Assembly: GCA_002398105.1 (NCBI GenBank)
Contig: DHCD01000010.1
Coordinates: 55,683-117,593 of the forward strand
Direction of reading: 5' to 3'
DNA from: Syntrophomonas sp. UBA4911
GTDB taxonomy: Bacteria; Bacillota; Syntrophomonadia; Syntrophomonadales; Syntrophomonadaceae
DNA length: 61,911 nt
Made by a program: the position numbers and the translations under genes. The notes below the pieces were generated by a model, which did no database searches, was not told the DNA's origin, and saw nothing but the letters and a program-made list of their open reading frames with translations. Positions 27,601 to 36,099 of the stretch are shown piece after piece. Numbering within the stretch: position 1 is the stretch's first letter; every line of letters starts with the position of its first letter.

Positions 27601-28192
27601 CATTCACGAATATGATGAGATTCAGGAGAGATTCGCATTTCTGGATAAGCAATACCGGGACCTGCTTCAGGCCCGGGAATCTCTGCATCGCTTGCTGGGT
27701 GAGACGGAAAAACTGATGCTTAAGAAATTCTCTCATTTTTTGCAGATGGCCAATGACAGCTTTAATCGCACCTTTAAGGAAATATTTGCGGGCGGCGATG
27801 CCTGTTTACGGGTGGAAAATGGAAAAGAACACCTGGAGGCAGGGGTGGAAATAGAGGTTAAACTGCCGGGTAAACGACCCCAGCTGTTAGGCCTTTTGTC
27901 AGGCGGGGAACGGGCTTTAACCTGTATTGCCTTTATATTCTCATTGCTGCGCCTGAAACCGGCGCCTTTCTGTTTGCTGGATGAGATTGATGCTTCCCTG
28001 GATGAGATTAATTTGACCAGATTCGCTCATTTCCTACAGGGAATGGCAGCCTCAATGCAGTTTATAATTATAACTCACCGCCAGGCCACTATAGAAATCG
28101 GGGAAAATATCTATGGGGTAACCATGCCGGAGAAAGGCGTATCCTCTATATTGACGCTCAACCTGGGAGAGACGGAAAGTCTGGCTGGGTAA
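24617..28192 (+). CDS. smc: Chromosome segregation ATPase SMC
   Basis: Condensin core subunit. The 1191-residue protein has Walker A GPNGCGKSN (31-39), then a long coiled coil interrupted by a hinge near residues 520-640 (GIMGIPGEFIDVP region). The ABC signature LSGGERAL and Walker B LLDEIDASLD are near the C-terminus. The start is GTG with GGGGGAGG upstream. Coiled-coil arms are strikingly Gln- and Glu-rich. It is followed by ftsY as in Bacillus. Confidence 0.98.
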   Translation: MYLKRLEIKGFKSFADSTEINLRPGINIIVGPNGCGKSNVVDAIRWVLGEANIRHLRGHKSEDVIFNGTDVKKALGMAQVEIELDNRDQLLPLDYSEITLNRKVFRSGESEFYINKSRVRMKDVSDLFIGTGLGKKGYSIISQGELEQVLNGQALDRRLILEEASGIIKYRQQRDEVKRRLENTGNDLLRLGDIITEVRERREELSHKADKARLYLQLQQECQQLEKRTLTAEILKTSQELQRKREGLLQYQNESSLLQQNLSGQEQQLEQEEQRLQVLQQQLNSKQNQVYQTQNELSSLQGELKLCAERMKNRQDRLEQCRADEIKYNDMLTRLNQDLTLKHQDYHLQEADYRQRVGDCERLEQEIAELEQQLHKDRDLFAQGKTQVFEQMQEESRLKNQISEREEQLKKLGERKERLLIRLDEYKNKIQQYNRDYEALQSQISSFKTSLADNDRQLAEMEQHRVELEAGYRKVEADYAQLNQEGIKINNSLQALKEMTRNLSGYSSAVKSLMKAGRAGTLQGIMGIPGEFIDVPPGMEMALEIGVGRGLENIVTDTVEHARQAIEFLKTHKLGRVTFLPLDVLKTQPVPEKILQQLEGRQRVVGLASRVVGFDSRYRVAIEYLLGRVLIVEDMNTAIHIFKNINYPLRLVSLEGDLVNVSGAVSGGAKPSSHGNSPLIRRGEEKRWLKQQEENTRAQGDKQKELIALQGELEQSVAAINAVKQKRLECSMAVDIREKQIKEIASSISEGSELIEGFQQETKELEQQIAELQNDMAAMQDQLGGMHGESEKATAHLEEMRGQLDLQQRNLEVCRERLSSQQEQLAMKRRELDNIKNNAVQFEKVQQSYLQSVEEAKQLGEQMAAQNRQEELRGKELQKKIEEEKVKVADLTGEIAQLKKSDDQGSINIRKLRRDLLPGREKLSELERQSRNLELAIARLETELSALNIKWKEKFRDDIELGAEIPDHAEIKAGKLRIEQLQAELEQMGPVDPESIHEYDEIQERFAFLDKQYRDLLQARESLHRLLGETEKLMLKKFSHFLQMANDSFNRTFKEIFAGGDACLRVENGKEHLEAGVEIEVKLPGKRPQLLGLLSGGERALTCIAFIFSLLRLKPAPFCLLDEIDASLDEINLTRFAHFLQGMAASMQFIIITHRQATIEIGENIYGVTMPEKGVSSILTLNLGETESLAG

Positions 28193-28222
28193 GTTAAAAA
28201 ATAGGGAAAGTAGGATGATGCT

Positions 28223-29344
28223 GTGGCTTTATTTGATAGACTCAAAAGCAAAAAACAGGTTAATAGAGGGATAACGGAAGAAGAGATCATACCCCGGGAT
28301 ACGTCGTCTGGTGACGAAGACCCGGCCCTGCATAAAGACTTGCTTTCACCGCTTGAGCAGGAGCCAGGGGAACCATCAGGTGCCGGGACGGCTCCGGAAA
28401 ATGATACGGCGCTTAAGAAGAAAGAGCAGTCCGGCCTTTTGGCCAAATTTAAACATAGCTTGAGCAAGACCCGGGATAACATAAGTGATAAGATAACCAC
28501 TTTGGTCAAAAGCAACAAGAAGCTGGATGAAGAATTCTGGGAGGAATTGGAGGAAGTCCTGATAGAAGCCGATGTGGGGGTTGCTACCTCATTGGAATTG
28601 GTATCAAGGGTACGGGAGAGTGCCCGTAAAAAAAAGATAGGCGATAGTTCCGAGATAATGGGATTGATTCAGGAAGAAGTCGCAACTCTGCTGAAAGCCC
28701 ACAACAGTTCCCTGGTTATAAATAGGGGAGGGCTGACGGTTATCCTGGTGGTAGGGGTCAATGGGGCCGGCAAGACCACTTCGATTGCCAAGATGGCTTA
28801 TCGTTTCAAGAACGAAAATAAGAAAGTTATTCTGGCGGCCGGGGATACTTTCCGGGCGGCAGCTATTGACCAGCTGCAAATATGGGCTGACCGGATAGGG
28901 GTAGAAATAATAAAACACCAGGAAGGCTCTGATCCGGGGGCGGTAGTTTTCGACGCTTTAAGTGCGGCCCGGGCTCGTAAGGCCGATGTGCTGATTATTG
29001 ATACTGCCGGTCGTCTGCATAATAAGGCTAACCTGATGAAGGAAATAGTCAAGGTCAGGAAGATAATTGAACGGGAAATACCTGAGGCTCCCCATGAAGT
29101 ATTGCTGGTACTGGATGCAACCACCGGACAAAATGCCATAAGCCAGGCGCGTATCTTTGAAGAAGCCACCGGAGTCAGCGGCATCATATTGACCAAGCTG
29201 GACGGAACGGCTAAAGGGGGTATAGTCCTGGCTATCGCTCAGGAATTGAAGCTGCCGGTAAAACTGGTAGGACTGGGAGAATCAATGGAAGATCTGCGTG
29301 ATTTTTCGGCAGCGGTTTTTACCGCCGCCCTTTTCGAAGAATAA
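28223..29344 (+). CDS. ftsY: Signal recognition particle receptor FtsY
   Basis: GTPase receptor that docks SRP-ribosome complexes at the membrane. The 373-residue protein has an acidic N-terminal A region (about 1-75), an N domain, and a G domain with VGVNGAGKTTSIAK, DTFRAAA, DTAGR and TKLDGTAKGG. The start is GTG. Terminal block of the smc operon. Confidence 0.97.
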   Translation: MALFDRLKSKKQVNRGITEEEIIPRDTSSGDEDPALHKDLLSPLEQEPGEPSGAGTAPENDTALKKKEQSGLLAKFKHSLSKTRDNISDKITTLVKSNKKLDEEFWEELEEVLIEADVGVATSLELVSRVRESARKKKIGDSSEIMGLIQEEVATLLKAHNSSLVINRGGLTVILVVGVNGAGKTTSIAKMAYRFKNENKKVILAAGDTFRAAAIDQLQIWADRIGVEIIKHQEGSDPGAVVFDALSAARARKADVLIIDTAGRLHNKANLMKEIVKVRKIIEREIPEAPHEVLLVLDATTGQNAISQARIFEEATGVSGIILTKLDGTAKGGIVLAIAQELKLPVKLVGLGESMEDLRDFSAAVFTAALFEE

Positions 29345-29364
29345 AGCTGCAAGGAGGTAATTAT

Positions 29365-30165
29365 ATGTTAACTACAGCTATAATTGGGGGTACCGGGGTA
29401 TACGACCCGGGGCTCCTGGATAACACCCAAGAGATCGTGCAAAAAACTCCTTATGGTACGGCAACCGTAATAACCGGAACCTATGAAGGCCGGGAGGTCG
29501 CTTTTATTCCCCGCCATGGGGGCAGACACAGCATTCCTCCCCACCTGATAAATTACCGGGCTAATATAATGGCATTACATATGCTGGGGGTCCAAAACAT
29601 CATGGCTACGGCTGCTGTAGGTTCCCTGCATTTTGATTTTAAACCGGGCGGCTATGTGCTGGCCGACCAGTTTTTAGACTTTACCCGTACCCGCCAGGGC
29701 ACTTTTTATGAGGGCGGAGAGAAGGGAGTGGTCCATTGCGATATGACCGTACCTTACTGCCCGCGTTTACGCCAGGCCCTGGTTCGGAGCGGTTGTGACC
29801 AGGGAATCAAAATGCAGAATGGCGGAGTCTATGTCTGTACGGAAGGGCCTCGCTTCGAGACGGCGGCCGAGATTGCTATGTTCAAACAGCTTGGGGGGCA
29901 CTTGATAGGAATGACCAGTGTCCCTGAAGTATGCCTGGCCCGGGAGCTGGGTATGTGTTATGCCAACATCTCCATCGTGACTAATTTTGCCGCCGGTATT
30001 GCCCCCGGTGTTTTAACCCACAGTGAAGTACTGGATATGATGCAACAGAACATAAAAGGAGTCAAGGATATACTTATGGGCAGTATAAAATATATTCCTG
30101 ATTATGAAGGGGAAAATTCGTGCGATTGCCGCAAGATTTTAAATGAGCCTGGGGTAATGAAATGA
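29365..30165 (+). CDS. mtnP: Methylthioadenosine/methylthioinosine phosphorylase
   Basis: A 266-residue nucleoside phosphorylase of the MTAP/PNP family: IIGGTG (6-11), RHGGRHSIPPH (50-60), NYRAN, CTEGPRFET (158-166) and GMTSVPEV. At the base-recognition site MTAP enzymes use Asp, whereas 6-oxopurine enzymes (PNP, methylthioinosine phosphorylase) use Asn. Here the residue is Asn207 in SIVTNFAAG. This points to methylthioinosine or another 6-oxopurine nucleoside as substrate. mtaD, a deaminase that could make methylthioinosine from methylthioadenosine, is in the same operon. SD is AAGGAGG. It overlaps mtnA by 4 bp. Confidence 0.85.
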   Translation: MLTTAIIGGTGVYDPGLLDNTQEIVQKTPYGTATVITGTYEGREVAFIPRHGGRHSIPPHLINYRANIMALHMLGVQNIMATAAVGSLHFDFKPGGYVLADQFLDFTRTRQGTFYEGGEKGVVHCDMTVPYCPRLRQALVRSGCDQGIKMQNGGVYVCTEGPRFETAAEIAMFKQLGGHLIGMTSVPEVCLARELGMCYANISIVTNFAAGIAPGVLTHSEVLDMMQQNIKGVKDILMGSIKYIPDYEGENSCDCRKILNEPGVMK

Positions 30166-31199
30166 TAAAAACACTTGATTTTACTGATGACGGAGTAACG
30201 ATATTAGATCAGAGCTTATTGCCGGAGAAAGTGGAATATATAAAATGCCGTATGGTTGAAGATGTAGCCGGGGCCATTAAAGCCTTGAAGGTCAGAGGAG
30301 CGCCTCTTATCGGGGTTACGGCTGCTTTTGGCCTGGCTCTGGCCATGGCGGCTTATGAAAATGACAGTGATACCATGCCCCAGTATTTTGCTCAAGCCAA
30401 AGCTCAATTGGCTTCCACCCGGCCTACGGCAGTTAATCTCTTCTGGGCTCTGGAACGGATGGAGCAGGTTTTTAAAGCGGCATATAATAATGGCAGCCGG
30501 AAGCAAATCGGGGCACTGCTCAAGGATGAAGCCATTAAGATGCTGAATGAAGACATTGCGGTAAATCAGGCTATAGGGGCAAAGGGGCAGGAACTTCTGG
30601 CAGCCGGTTCGCGCCTGATGACCATATGCAATGCCGGAGCCCTGGCTACCTGCGGTTACGGTACGGCTCTGGGAGTTATCCGGGCCGCAGCCCGGCAGGG
30701 TAAAATCGACCGGGTGTGGGCCTGCGAAACCCGACCCGTGCTGCAGGGGGCCCGCCTTACGGTCTGGGAGCTGATGGAGGACAAGATCCCGGTGACATTG
30801 ATAAGCGATAACATGGCCGCCTATGTTATGCAACTGGGTCAGGTCGATGCAGTCATAGTCGGCGCCGACCGTATTGCTGCCAATGGCGACACCGCCAATA
30901 AAATAGGCACTTATGGCTTGGCGGTTCTGGCCGCTTATCATCACCTGCCCTTCTATGTGGCGGCGCCGCTCTCCACCCTGGATCTGCAGACCGGGGAGGG
31001 AGTCGATATACCGATTGAGGAGCGGCCGGGAGATGAGATCCGTCAGTATCGGGGGGTTCAGCTTACTGTCCCCCAGGCTGATGTCTTTAACCCTGCTTTT
31101 GATATAACCCCCCAGCATCTGATCAGCGGGATAATCACAGAAAAAGGGGTGTTAAAGCCGCCTTATATTGAGACTTTAAAACAAATGTCGGGGAAGTGA
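30162..31199 (+). CDS. mtnA: Methylthioribose-1-phosphate isomerase
   Basis: Converts methylthioribose 1-phosphate to methylthioribulose 1-phosphate. The 345-residue protein has VRGAPLIG (near 46), the catalytic Cys in TICNAGALATCGYGTALG (about 150-167), ETRPVLQGARL and the catalytic Asp in VIVGADRIAANGD. It overlaps both neighbours by 4 bp (ATGA-type), so it is translated from a tight operon. Confidence 0.95.
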   Translation: MIKTLDFTDDGVTILDQSLLPEKVEYIKCRMVEDVAGAIKALKVRGAPLIGVTAAFGLALAMAAYENDSDTMPQYFAQAKAQLASTRPTAVNLFWALERMEQVFKAAYNNGSRKQIGALLKDEAIKMLNEDIAVNQAIGAKGQELLAAGSRLMTICNAGALATCGYGTALGVIRAAARQGKIDRVWACETRPVLQGARLTVWELMEDKIPVTLISDNMAAYVMQLGQVDAVIVGADRIAANGDTANKIGTYGLAVLAAYHHLPFYVAAPLSTLDLQTGEGVDIPIEERPGDEIRQYRGVQLTVPQADVFNPAFDITPQHLISGIITEKGVLKPPYIETLKQMSGK

Positions 31200-31855
31200 A
31201 TACTATGCAGTACCTGTCAGAGAGAGAATCAGTTCTAAACTGTGCCCGGGAAATATATGAATCCGGTATGGTTACCGGTACCTGGGGCAATGTAAGTGTC
31301 AGGACCGAAACCCGGGCGCTTATGATTATAACCCCCAGCGGGATGGATTACAGCCTGCTGGAACCGCAGGACCTGATATTACTTGACGCTACCGGGAAAG
31401 TGGTGGAAGGATCTTACCGCCCTTCGGTTGAGACTCCGATGCACCTGAGAATCTACCGGCAGCGGTCCGATGTCAACGCCGTGGTGCATGTGCACAGCCC
31501 CTATGCCGTAGCTTATGCCGTAGCCCGCCGCAGCATCCCGGTCATCCTGGAAGAGACGGCCCAGGTAGTAGGCCATGAAATTGCAGTAGCAGCCTATGCC
31601 CATTGCGGTACGCAGGCATTGGCGGACAACGTGATGCAAGCTCTGGGCAGCGACAAGAAGGCGGTTCTGCTGGCCAATCATGGGCTGGTGGCTGTGGGAA
31701 AAGACATGGCCGAAGCTTTGAAAGTATGCTACATCGTCGAAAAAACTGCCATGATTGCCCTGCACGCCAGTACTCTGGGAACCGTACAGGCCCTGTCAGA
31801 TAAAGATATAGCAATCCTGAACCAGAGCTTTAAAAATTACGGGCAGAAGAAATAA
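31196..31855 (+). CDS. Class II aldolase, probably for methylthioribulose 1-phosphate
   Basis: A 219-residue zinc aldolase of the AraD/FucA family: GNVSVR (31-36), TPSGMDY, the acidic residue in SVETPMH, the zinc ligands in HVHSPYAVAYA and the third His in ANHGLVAVG. The only partners in the operon are a phosphorylase, an isomerase and a deaminase. The enzymes of the full methionine cycle (mtnW/X/C/D/E) are absent. It therefore fits the Ald2 role of the DHAP shunt, cleaving methylthioribulose 1-phosphate to DHAP and methylthioacetaldehyde, rather than an MtnB dehydratase. Overlaps mtnA by 4 bp. Confidence 0.78.
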   Translation: MNTMQYLSERESVLNCAREIYESGMVTGTWGNVSVRTETRALMIITPSGMDYSLLEPQDLILLDATGKVVEGSYRPSVETPMHLRIYRQRSDVNAVVHVHSPYAVAYAVARRSIPVILEETAQVVGHEIAVAAYAHCGTQALADNVMQALGSDKKAVLLANHGLVAVGKDMAEALKVCYIVEKTAMIALHASTLGTVQALSDKDIAILNQSFKNYGQKK

Positions 31856-31894
31856 TTATCTGCCGAAAAAATTAAAAAAGGGGGCTTGAATCAG

Positions 31895-33187
31895 GTGAGG
31901 ATTCTATTGGACAACATCGGTTTGATACCAATGGGCGAAGAGAAGGATTATATTGAGAACGGTTACCTCATAATAGAAGGACAATTCATAAAGGCAATGG
32001 GTCCAGGCTCCGCTCCGGCCGGTGTATATGACCGGACCATTGACGGTCATGACCGGGTGGTTTTGCCCGGCCTGGTCAACAGCCATACTCATACTGCCAT
32101 GACCTTGCTGCGGGGCTATGCCGACGACATGCCCCTGATGGAATGGCTGGAAAACAAGATATGGCCCCTGGAGGCGAAACTTACTGGTGATGATGTCTAT
32201 TGGGGAACCATGCTGGCCATAAGTGAGATGTTGAAATCAGGTACCGTATGTTTTGCGGATATGTATTTCTTTATGGATGCTGCCGCCCGGGCGGTGGAAA
32301 ACAGCGGTATCAGAGCCGTACTATCCCGGGGTATGGTGGGAGTGGGACCGGAGAAGGAAATAGCCTTCAGTGAAAGCCGGGATATGGTGAAAAAATGGCA
32401 GGGCGCCTGCAATGGACGTATTACTTGCCGGCTGGGTCCCCACGCTCCTTACACCTGTCCCCCCGACTACCTGGAACGGGTTATGCAGTTAAGTGATGAA
32501 CTGGGGGTAGGACTGCATATACATATAGCTGAAACCAGGGTTGAGCTGGAGGATATTAAAAGGATTTACGGTTCTACCCCGGTAGTTCATCTGGACAAAT
32601 TGGGACTGTTCGAACGCCCGGTGCTGGCGGCTCACTGCGTGCACGTGGATGCCGCCGATATAGAAATACTGGCGGCCAAGCAGGTGGGAGTAGCGCACAA
32701 TCCCGAAAGCAATATGAAACTGGCCAGCGGCATCGCCCCGATACAGCAGATGCTTAAGGCCGGGATAAAAGTGGCGCTAGGGACTGACGGAGCATCCAGC
32801 AACAACAATCTGGACATGCTGCAGGAAATGCGCAGCGCTTCTTTTCTGCAAAAAGTATATCTGCAAGATTCCACGGTCATTCCCGCCTGGCAGGCTCTGC
32901 AGATGGCTACTGCCAATGGCGCCCGGGCGCTGGGATTGGGCCATGAGATGGGACAGCTGAAGCCGGGCTATAAGGCGGACATGATAATTATAGGCTTGAA
33001 ACAGCCTAATATGCTGCCGGCCTATGACCCGATCTCCAATATCGTTTATTCAGCCCAGGCGGCCGATGTGGAAACGGTAATAGTAGACGGCAATATTCTA
33101 ATGGAAGACCGGGTAATAAAGACTTTCGACGAAGAAGAAGTCCTGGCCCAAGTGAAGGAATGCGCCCTGCGCTTGGTGGGGAAATAA
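31895..33187 (+). CDS. mtaD: Methylthioadenosine/S-adenosylhomocysteine deaminase
   Basis: A 430-residue amidohydrolase that deaminates MTA or SAH to the inosine form. Metal ligands appear in VNSHTHTAMTLLRGY, LHIHIAETRVE and LAAHCVH, with the catalytic Asp in ALGTDGASSNNNLDM. I use GTG at 31895 because AAGGGGG ends 10 bp upstream and the protein then begins MRILLDN like the family. The in-frame TTG at 31886 sits directly against the SD. Last MTA gene of the operon. Confidence 0.9.
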   Translation: MRILLDNIGLIPMGEEKDYIENGYLIIEGQFIKAMGPGSAPAGVYDRTIDGHDRVVLPGLVNSHTHTAMTLLRGYADDMPLMEWLENKIWPLEAKLTGDDVYWGTMLAISEMLKSGTVCFADMYFFMDAAARAVENSGIRAVLSRGMVGVGPEKEIAFSESRDMVKKWQGACNGRITCRLGPHAPYTCPPDYLERVMQLSDELGVGLHIHIAETRVELEDIKRIYGSTPVVHLDKLGLFERPVLAAHCVHVDAADIEILAAKQVGVAHNPESNMKLASGIAPIQQMLKAGIKVALGTDGASSNNNLDMLQEMRSASFLQKVYLQDSTVIPAWQALQMATANGARALGLGHEMGQLKPGYKADMIIIGLKQPNMLPAYDPISNIVYSAQAADVETVIVDGNILMEDRVIKTFDEEEVLAQVKECALRLVGK

Positions 33188-33218
33188 AGAAAGAATAACG
33201 ACAAAGGTGAGTGGTTAG

Positions 33219-33701
33219 ATGGCGCCGGTTATCTCATTTGTGGGCAGGCATAACTCGGGTAAGACTACCCTGCTGGCGGGTATAGTCACTATATTGGAAC
33301 AGCAGGGAATCAGAACGGCTGTGGTTAAACATGCCAGCAGCGGACTGGATTTAATGGGGAAAAGGGATTCGGATCAATTGTTTCAAGCGGGGGCCAGCAT
33401 GGTTTATGCTGTCTCAACCGGATTATCATTGATTTACCGCCGGGAAAATGATATTAATCTGGAGGCCATATGCCATAAAATCGGCAGTGACTTTGACCTG
33501 ATAATAAGCGAAGGTTTTAAAAAAGAGGCGTTTCCCAAGATAGAGGTGCTGAGAAAGGATATCAGCACTTCTACTCTGGATATAGATAACGTAGTAGCAC
33601 GGGTTACGGATTTCCCGCTTGAGTCCTCAGTGCCTGGTTTTAGTTTCGATCAACGGCAGGATATTGCCGACTATATCCGCAAATATTTTGGCTTAAAATA
33701 A
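33219..33701 (+). CDS. mobB: Molybdopterin-guanine dinucleotide biosynthesis adaptor MobB
   Basis: A 160-residue P-loop protein that assists attachment of GMP to molybdopterin for bis-MGD enzymes. It has VGRHNSGKTTLL (Walker A, about 6-17), VKHASSG, DSDQLFQAGA and DLIISEGFK. SD is AAAGGTGAG. It lies 31 bp after mtaD but is functionally linked to the formate dehydrogenase and moeA genes downstream. Confidence 0.92.
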   Translation: MAPVISFVGRHNSGKTTLLAGIVTILEQQGIRTAVVKHASSGLDLMGKRDSDQLFQAGASMVYAVSTGLSLIYRRENDINLEAICHKIGSDFDLIISEGFKKEAFPKIEVLRKDISTSTLDIDNVVARVTDFPLESSVPGFSFDQRQDIADYIRKYFGLK

Positions 33702-33722
33702 CGGCGTTAATATGCACATAAA

Positions 33723-33759
33723 AGCACGGAACAAACAGCTAAACCGTTTATTCCGTGCT
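33723..33759 (-). terminator. Terminator between mobB and fdhE
   Basis: AGCACGGAA/TTCCGTGCT, extended inward by AAAC/GTTT. A TTTTATG tail is present on the minus strand only, so it mainly ends the fdh operon. Confidence 0.7.
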
Positions 33760-33790
33760 CCACAACAGTCCTTAACTTAAAGGTATTTCT

Positions 33791-34564
33791 TTAGTGCATT
33801 TGATTATTCTTTTTCGCCTGTTCTGCCAGCCAGCGTTCGGCAGCGAAATTTAACGGGAGGGTTCGCATTTCCTCCCAGAGATAATCCTGCACCGATACCA
33901 TCCGTGAGTCAATCTCTTTGAGGTAATGCCCGCAGACTTGGCAGACTGCCATTTCAATACCTGGAAATTCTTCGCTCTTAAGATACATTTGCTGCTTGGC
34001 ATCTTCACTTCCGCAATGCAGACATCCGACCCGTTTTACCGTCCATTCGAAGCTGCACGATGTACAGTACATCGTTCTGTGACCATGGGGTTGACTCAGA
34101 ACCGCCAGGGTAGCGGCTTCACCGCAAACCGGACAGATGGAACTGGCGGTGGGATCATCTGAAGCTATATATCCTCGGTCAAGAGCCGGAACACCCTGCA
34201 TCTTGGCCTTCTTACCGGCCAGTTGGGCCACCCCGCTTATGGACATCTGCAGACGGGATATCATTTCCGGATTCATTACGATCTGACCGTCGCGAAATTG
34301 CTTCCATAGTTTCCTAAGCTCAGCATCGGGTATTTGAACTTCGGCAATGAGGTTTAATCGTTGCCAAACTTCAATAATTGCAGCTTCCGGCAGATCCATG
34401 AGAGGCAAATACGGAGGCTTTTTACCCCAAGGAAGCGCCTCCAGCCAATAAGAACCGCGTTCTTGCTGCCATTGTTCAACTTCCTTTTGCAGAAGTTTAT
34501 ACATCTTATAGAATTGATTTTCTGCTTCACCTGCAATGGCTGTTTTACTTTTGCTGAGTTCCAT
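33791..34564 (-). CDS. fdhE: Formate dehydrogenase accessory protein FdhE
   Basis: A 257-residue cytoplasmic protein needed for maturation of Tat-exported formate dehydrogenases. Four cysteine pairs form the metal-binding C-terminal half: CPVCG, CTSC, CLHCG and CQVCG (about 140-215). SD is GGGGAGA. Last gene of the minus-strand fdhA-fdhB-fdhI-fdhE operon, downstream of the cytochrome subunit. Confidence 0.88.
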   Translation of the reverse strand: MELSKSKTAIAGEAENQFYKMYKLLQKEVEQWQQERGSYWLEALPWGKKPPYLPLMDLPEAAIIEVWQRLNLIAEVQIPDAELRKLWKQFRDGQIVMNPEMISRLQMSISGVAQLAGKKAKMQGVPALDRGYIASDDPTASSICPVCGEAATLAVLSQPHGHRTMYCTSCSFEWTVKRVGCLHCGSEDAKQQMYLKSEEFPGIEMAVCQVCGHYLKEIDSRMVSVQDYLWEEMRTLPLNFAAERWLAEQAKKNNQMH

Positions 34565-34619
34565 TTAGATTCTCCCCTTAGTTTTTTTGCTTTTGGGCTA
34601 AACTAACATGGTTCAGAGA

Positions 34620-35279
34620 TTACGTATTCTTGTTTTCTACTTTGACCTGATTGTACCACTTTTCATAATGCTCATAGGCAAATTTTTCCGGGACATAGCC
34701 GTTAAACATTCCCCCCAGGGCCTGATTGGAGTCGGGATGTAAAACGCCCAGATAAAAATGGGCCAGGAAAACCGCCATTATCAATAAGGCAAATCCGGAA
34801 TGGGCGACATAAGCCCATTGCACCAACCACTGGGGCATGGAAGAGGCAAACCACATGATATATCCGCTTATAGCAATACAGAGCAAACCGGTGATCATAA
34901 GCATTGAGTTTAACTTCTCCCCGCCGTTGAACTTGCCTTGGGGAGGGAAGGGCTTGTGTCCGCCAAAGAATTCTATCGGGAAATTTTTGGCGTGGGCAAA
35001 ATCGTCTTTGGTAAATTTAAAGCTGGACTTAGCCCAGGACCGCAGCTCGCGTCCGCTTGCTCCCAAGAGGAAGAAGACGAATATGGATATGGTAAATATG
35101 GCTGCCGCCCACCGATGAATATCGCGGGAGATTTGGATGCCGCCAAAGATGTTGGCAATAGGTTGCAACCAAGAATAAACTAGCGCCGCGCCGGTTAATC
35201 CCAACAATATGAAACAAACGGCGTGGATCCAGTGAAAAATACGGGTACCTGCAGTAAAACGAAATAACTTGCCCTTCAT
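34620..35279 (-). CDS. fdhI: Formate dehydrogenase cytochrome b subunit
   Basis: A 219-residue membrane di-heme cytochrome b of the FdnI/FdhI type that links the extracytoplasmic enzyme to the quinone pool. About four transmembrane segments are seen (about 18-45, 50-72, 110-135, 142-165). Candidate heme His residues are in RIFHWIHAV, RDIHRWAA, YVAHSGFA and LAHFYLG. SD is AAGGAGG at the end of fdhB. Confidence 0.9.
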   Translation of the reverse strand: MKGKLFRFTAGTRIFHWIHAVCFILLGLTGAALVYSWLQPIANIFGGIQISRDIHRWAAAIFTISIFVFFLLGASGRELRSWAKSSFKFTKDDFAHAKNFPIEFFGGHKPFPPQGKFNGGEKLNSMLMITGLLCIAISGYIMWFASSMPQWLVQWAYVAHSGFALLIMAVFLAHFYLGVLHPDSNQALGGMFNGYVPEKFAYEHYEKWYNQVKVENKNT

Positions 35280-35281
35280 AG

Positions 35282-36097
35282 CTATTGACCTCCTTTCTTA
35301 TCCTGGGATTCCGCTACTTCTTTGCCGCGATTACGGTAATTACCCAGGGCGAAGTTGGCAAAAACCCCGCCGACAACGGCTATAGCCGCACCGCCAATCG
35401 CAATCCCGCCCAGCGGATGGACCAGGTCTTTCCAAAGGGTCAGGGACAACGGAATGGAAGCATTAGAAGGAACTCCATAAATTTCCGGCCGATCCAGGAG
35501 AAGATAGAGATAGGTGGTGCCGCCCATAATGGCATCACCATAAAGCTGAGCTTTAGGATACTCTTTTTTCACCTCATAAAGGCGGTTCTGGGCCAGTTGT
35601 TCCATCTCGTCACGATCGCCAAAATGAAGGGCGCCAGGCTGGCAGGTGCTGACGCAGGCCGGCTTGAGCCCGTTTTCAATGCGGTCGATGCAGCCCGTAC
35701 ATTTGAAGGATTTATTCACGGTTTCGTCCACCTTGGGAACGCTCCAGGGGCAGTTAGCCGTGCAGTAACCGCAGCCGATGCACTTATCGTGGTCAATCAG
35801 CGTATATCCCGATTCGGTCTTATAAATCGCCTTGGAGGGACAGGCTTTCATACAAGCGGCATCAGCGCAATGATAGCACTGGTGCTTGAACATCAGCCAT
35901 TGCATTTTGCCGTTCTCATATTTTTCATGCATGCTGATATAGGTCCAGGTATGGGGCGTAGTCGCTGCCTGAGACTGATAGCTGGTGATGAGCTGAGTCT
36001 TCTCGGCCTCAAGGTCGTTCCAGGCTTTGCAGGCCACTGAACAGGCTCTGCAACCGGTGCATAATGAAGTATCAACAAAAACCATTTTTTCTGTCAT
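35282..36097 (-). CDS. fdhB: Formate dehydrogenase iron-sulfur subunit
   Basis: A 271-residue ferredoxin-type subunit passing electrons between FdhA and the cytochrome. Four cluster motifs are visible: CTGCRACSVAC (about 11-21), CYHCADAACMKAC, CIGCGYCTANC and CTGC with CVSTC. A C-terminal hydrophobic helix (about 225-250) anchors it. The ATG at 36097 has AAGGAGG upstream. An open frame 33 bp longer has no SD. It lies 3 bp after fdhA. Confidence 0.95.
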   Translation of the reverse strand: MTEKMVFVDTSLCTGCRACSVACKAWNDLEAEKTQLITSYQSQAATTPHTWTYISMHEKYENGKMQWLMFKHQCYHCADAACMKACPSKAIYKTESGYTLIDHDKCIGCGYCTANCPWSVPKVDETVNKSFKCTGCIDRIENGLKPACVSTCQPGALHFGDRDEMEQLAQNRLYEVKKEYPKAQLYGDAIMGGTTYLYLLLDRPEIYGVPSNASIPLSLTLWKDLVHPLGGIAIGGAAIAVVGGVFANFALGNYRNRGKEVAESQDKKGGQ

Positions 36098-36099
36098 TG

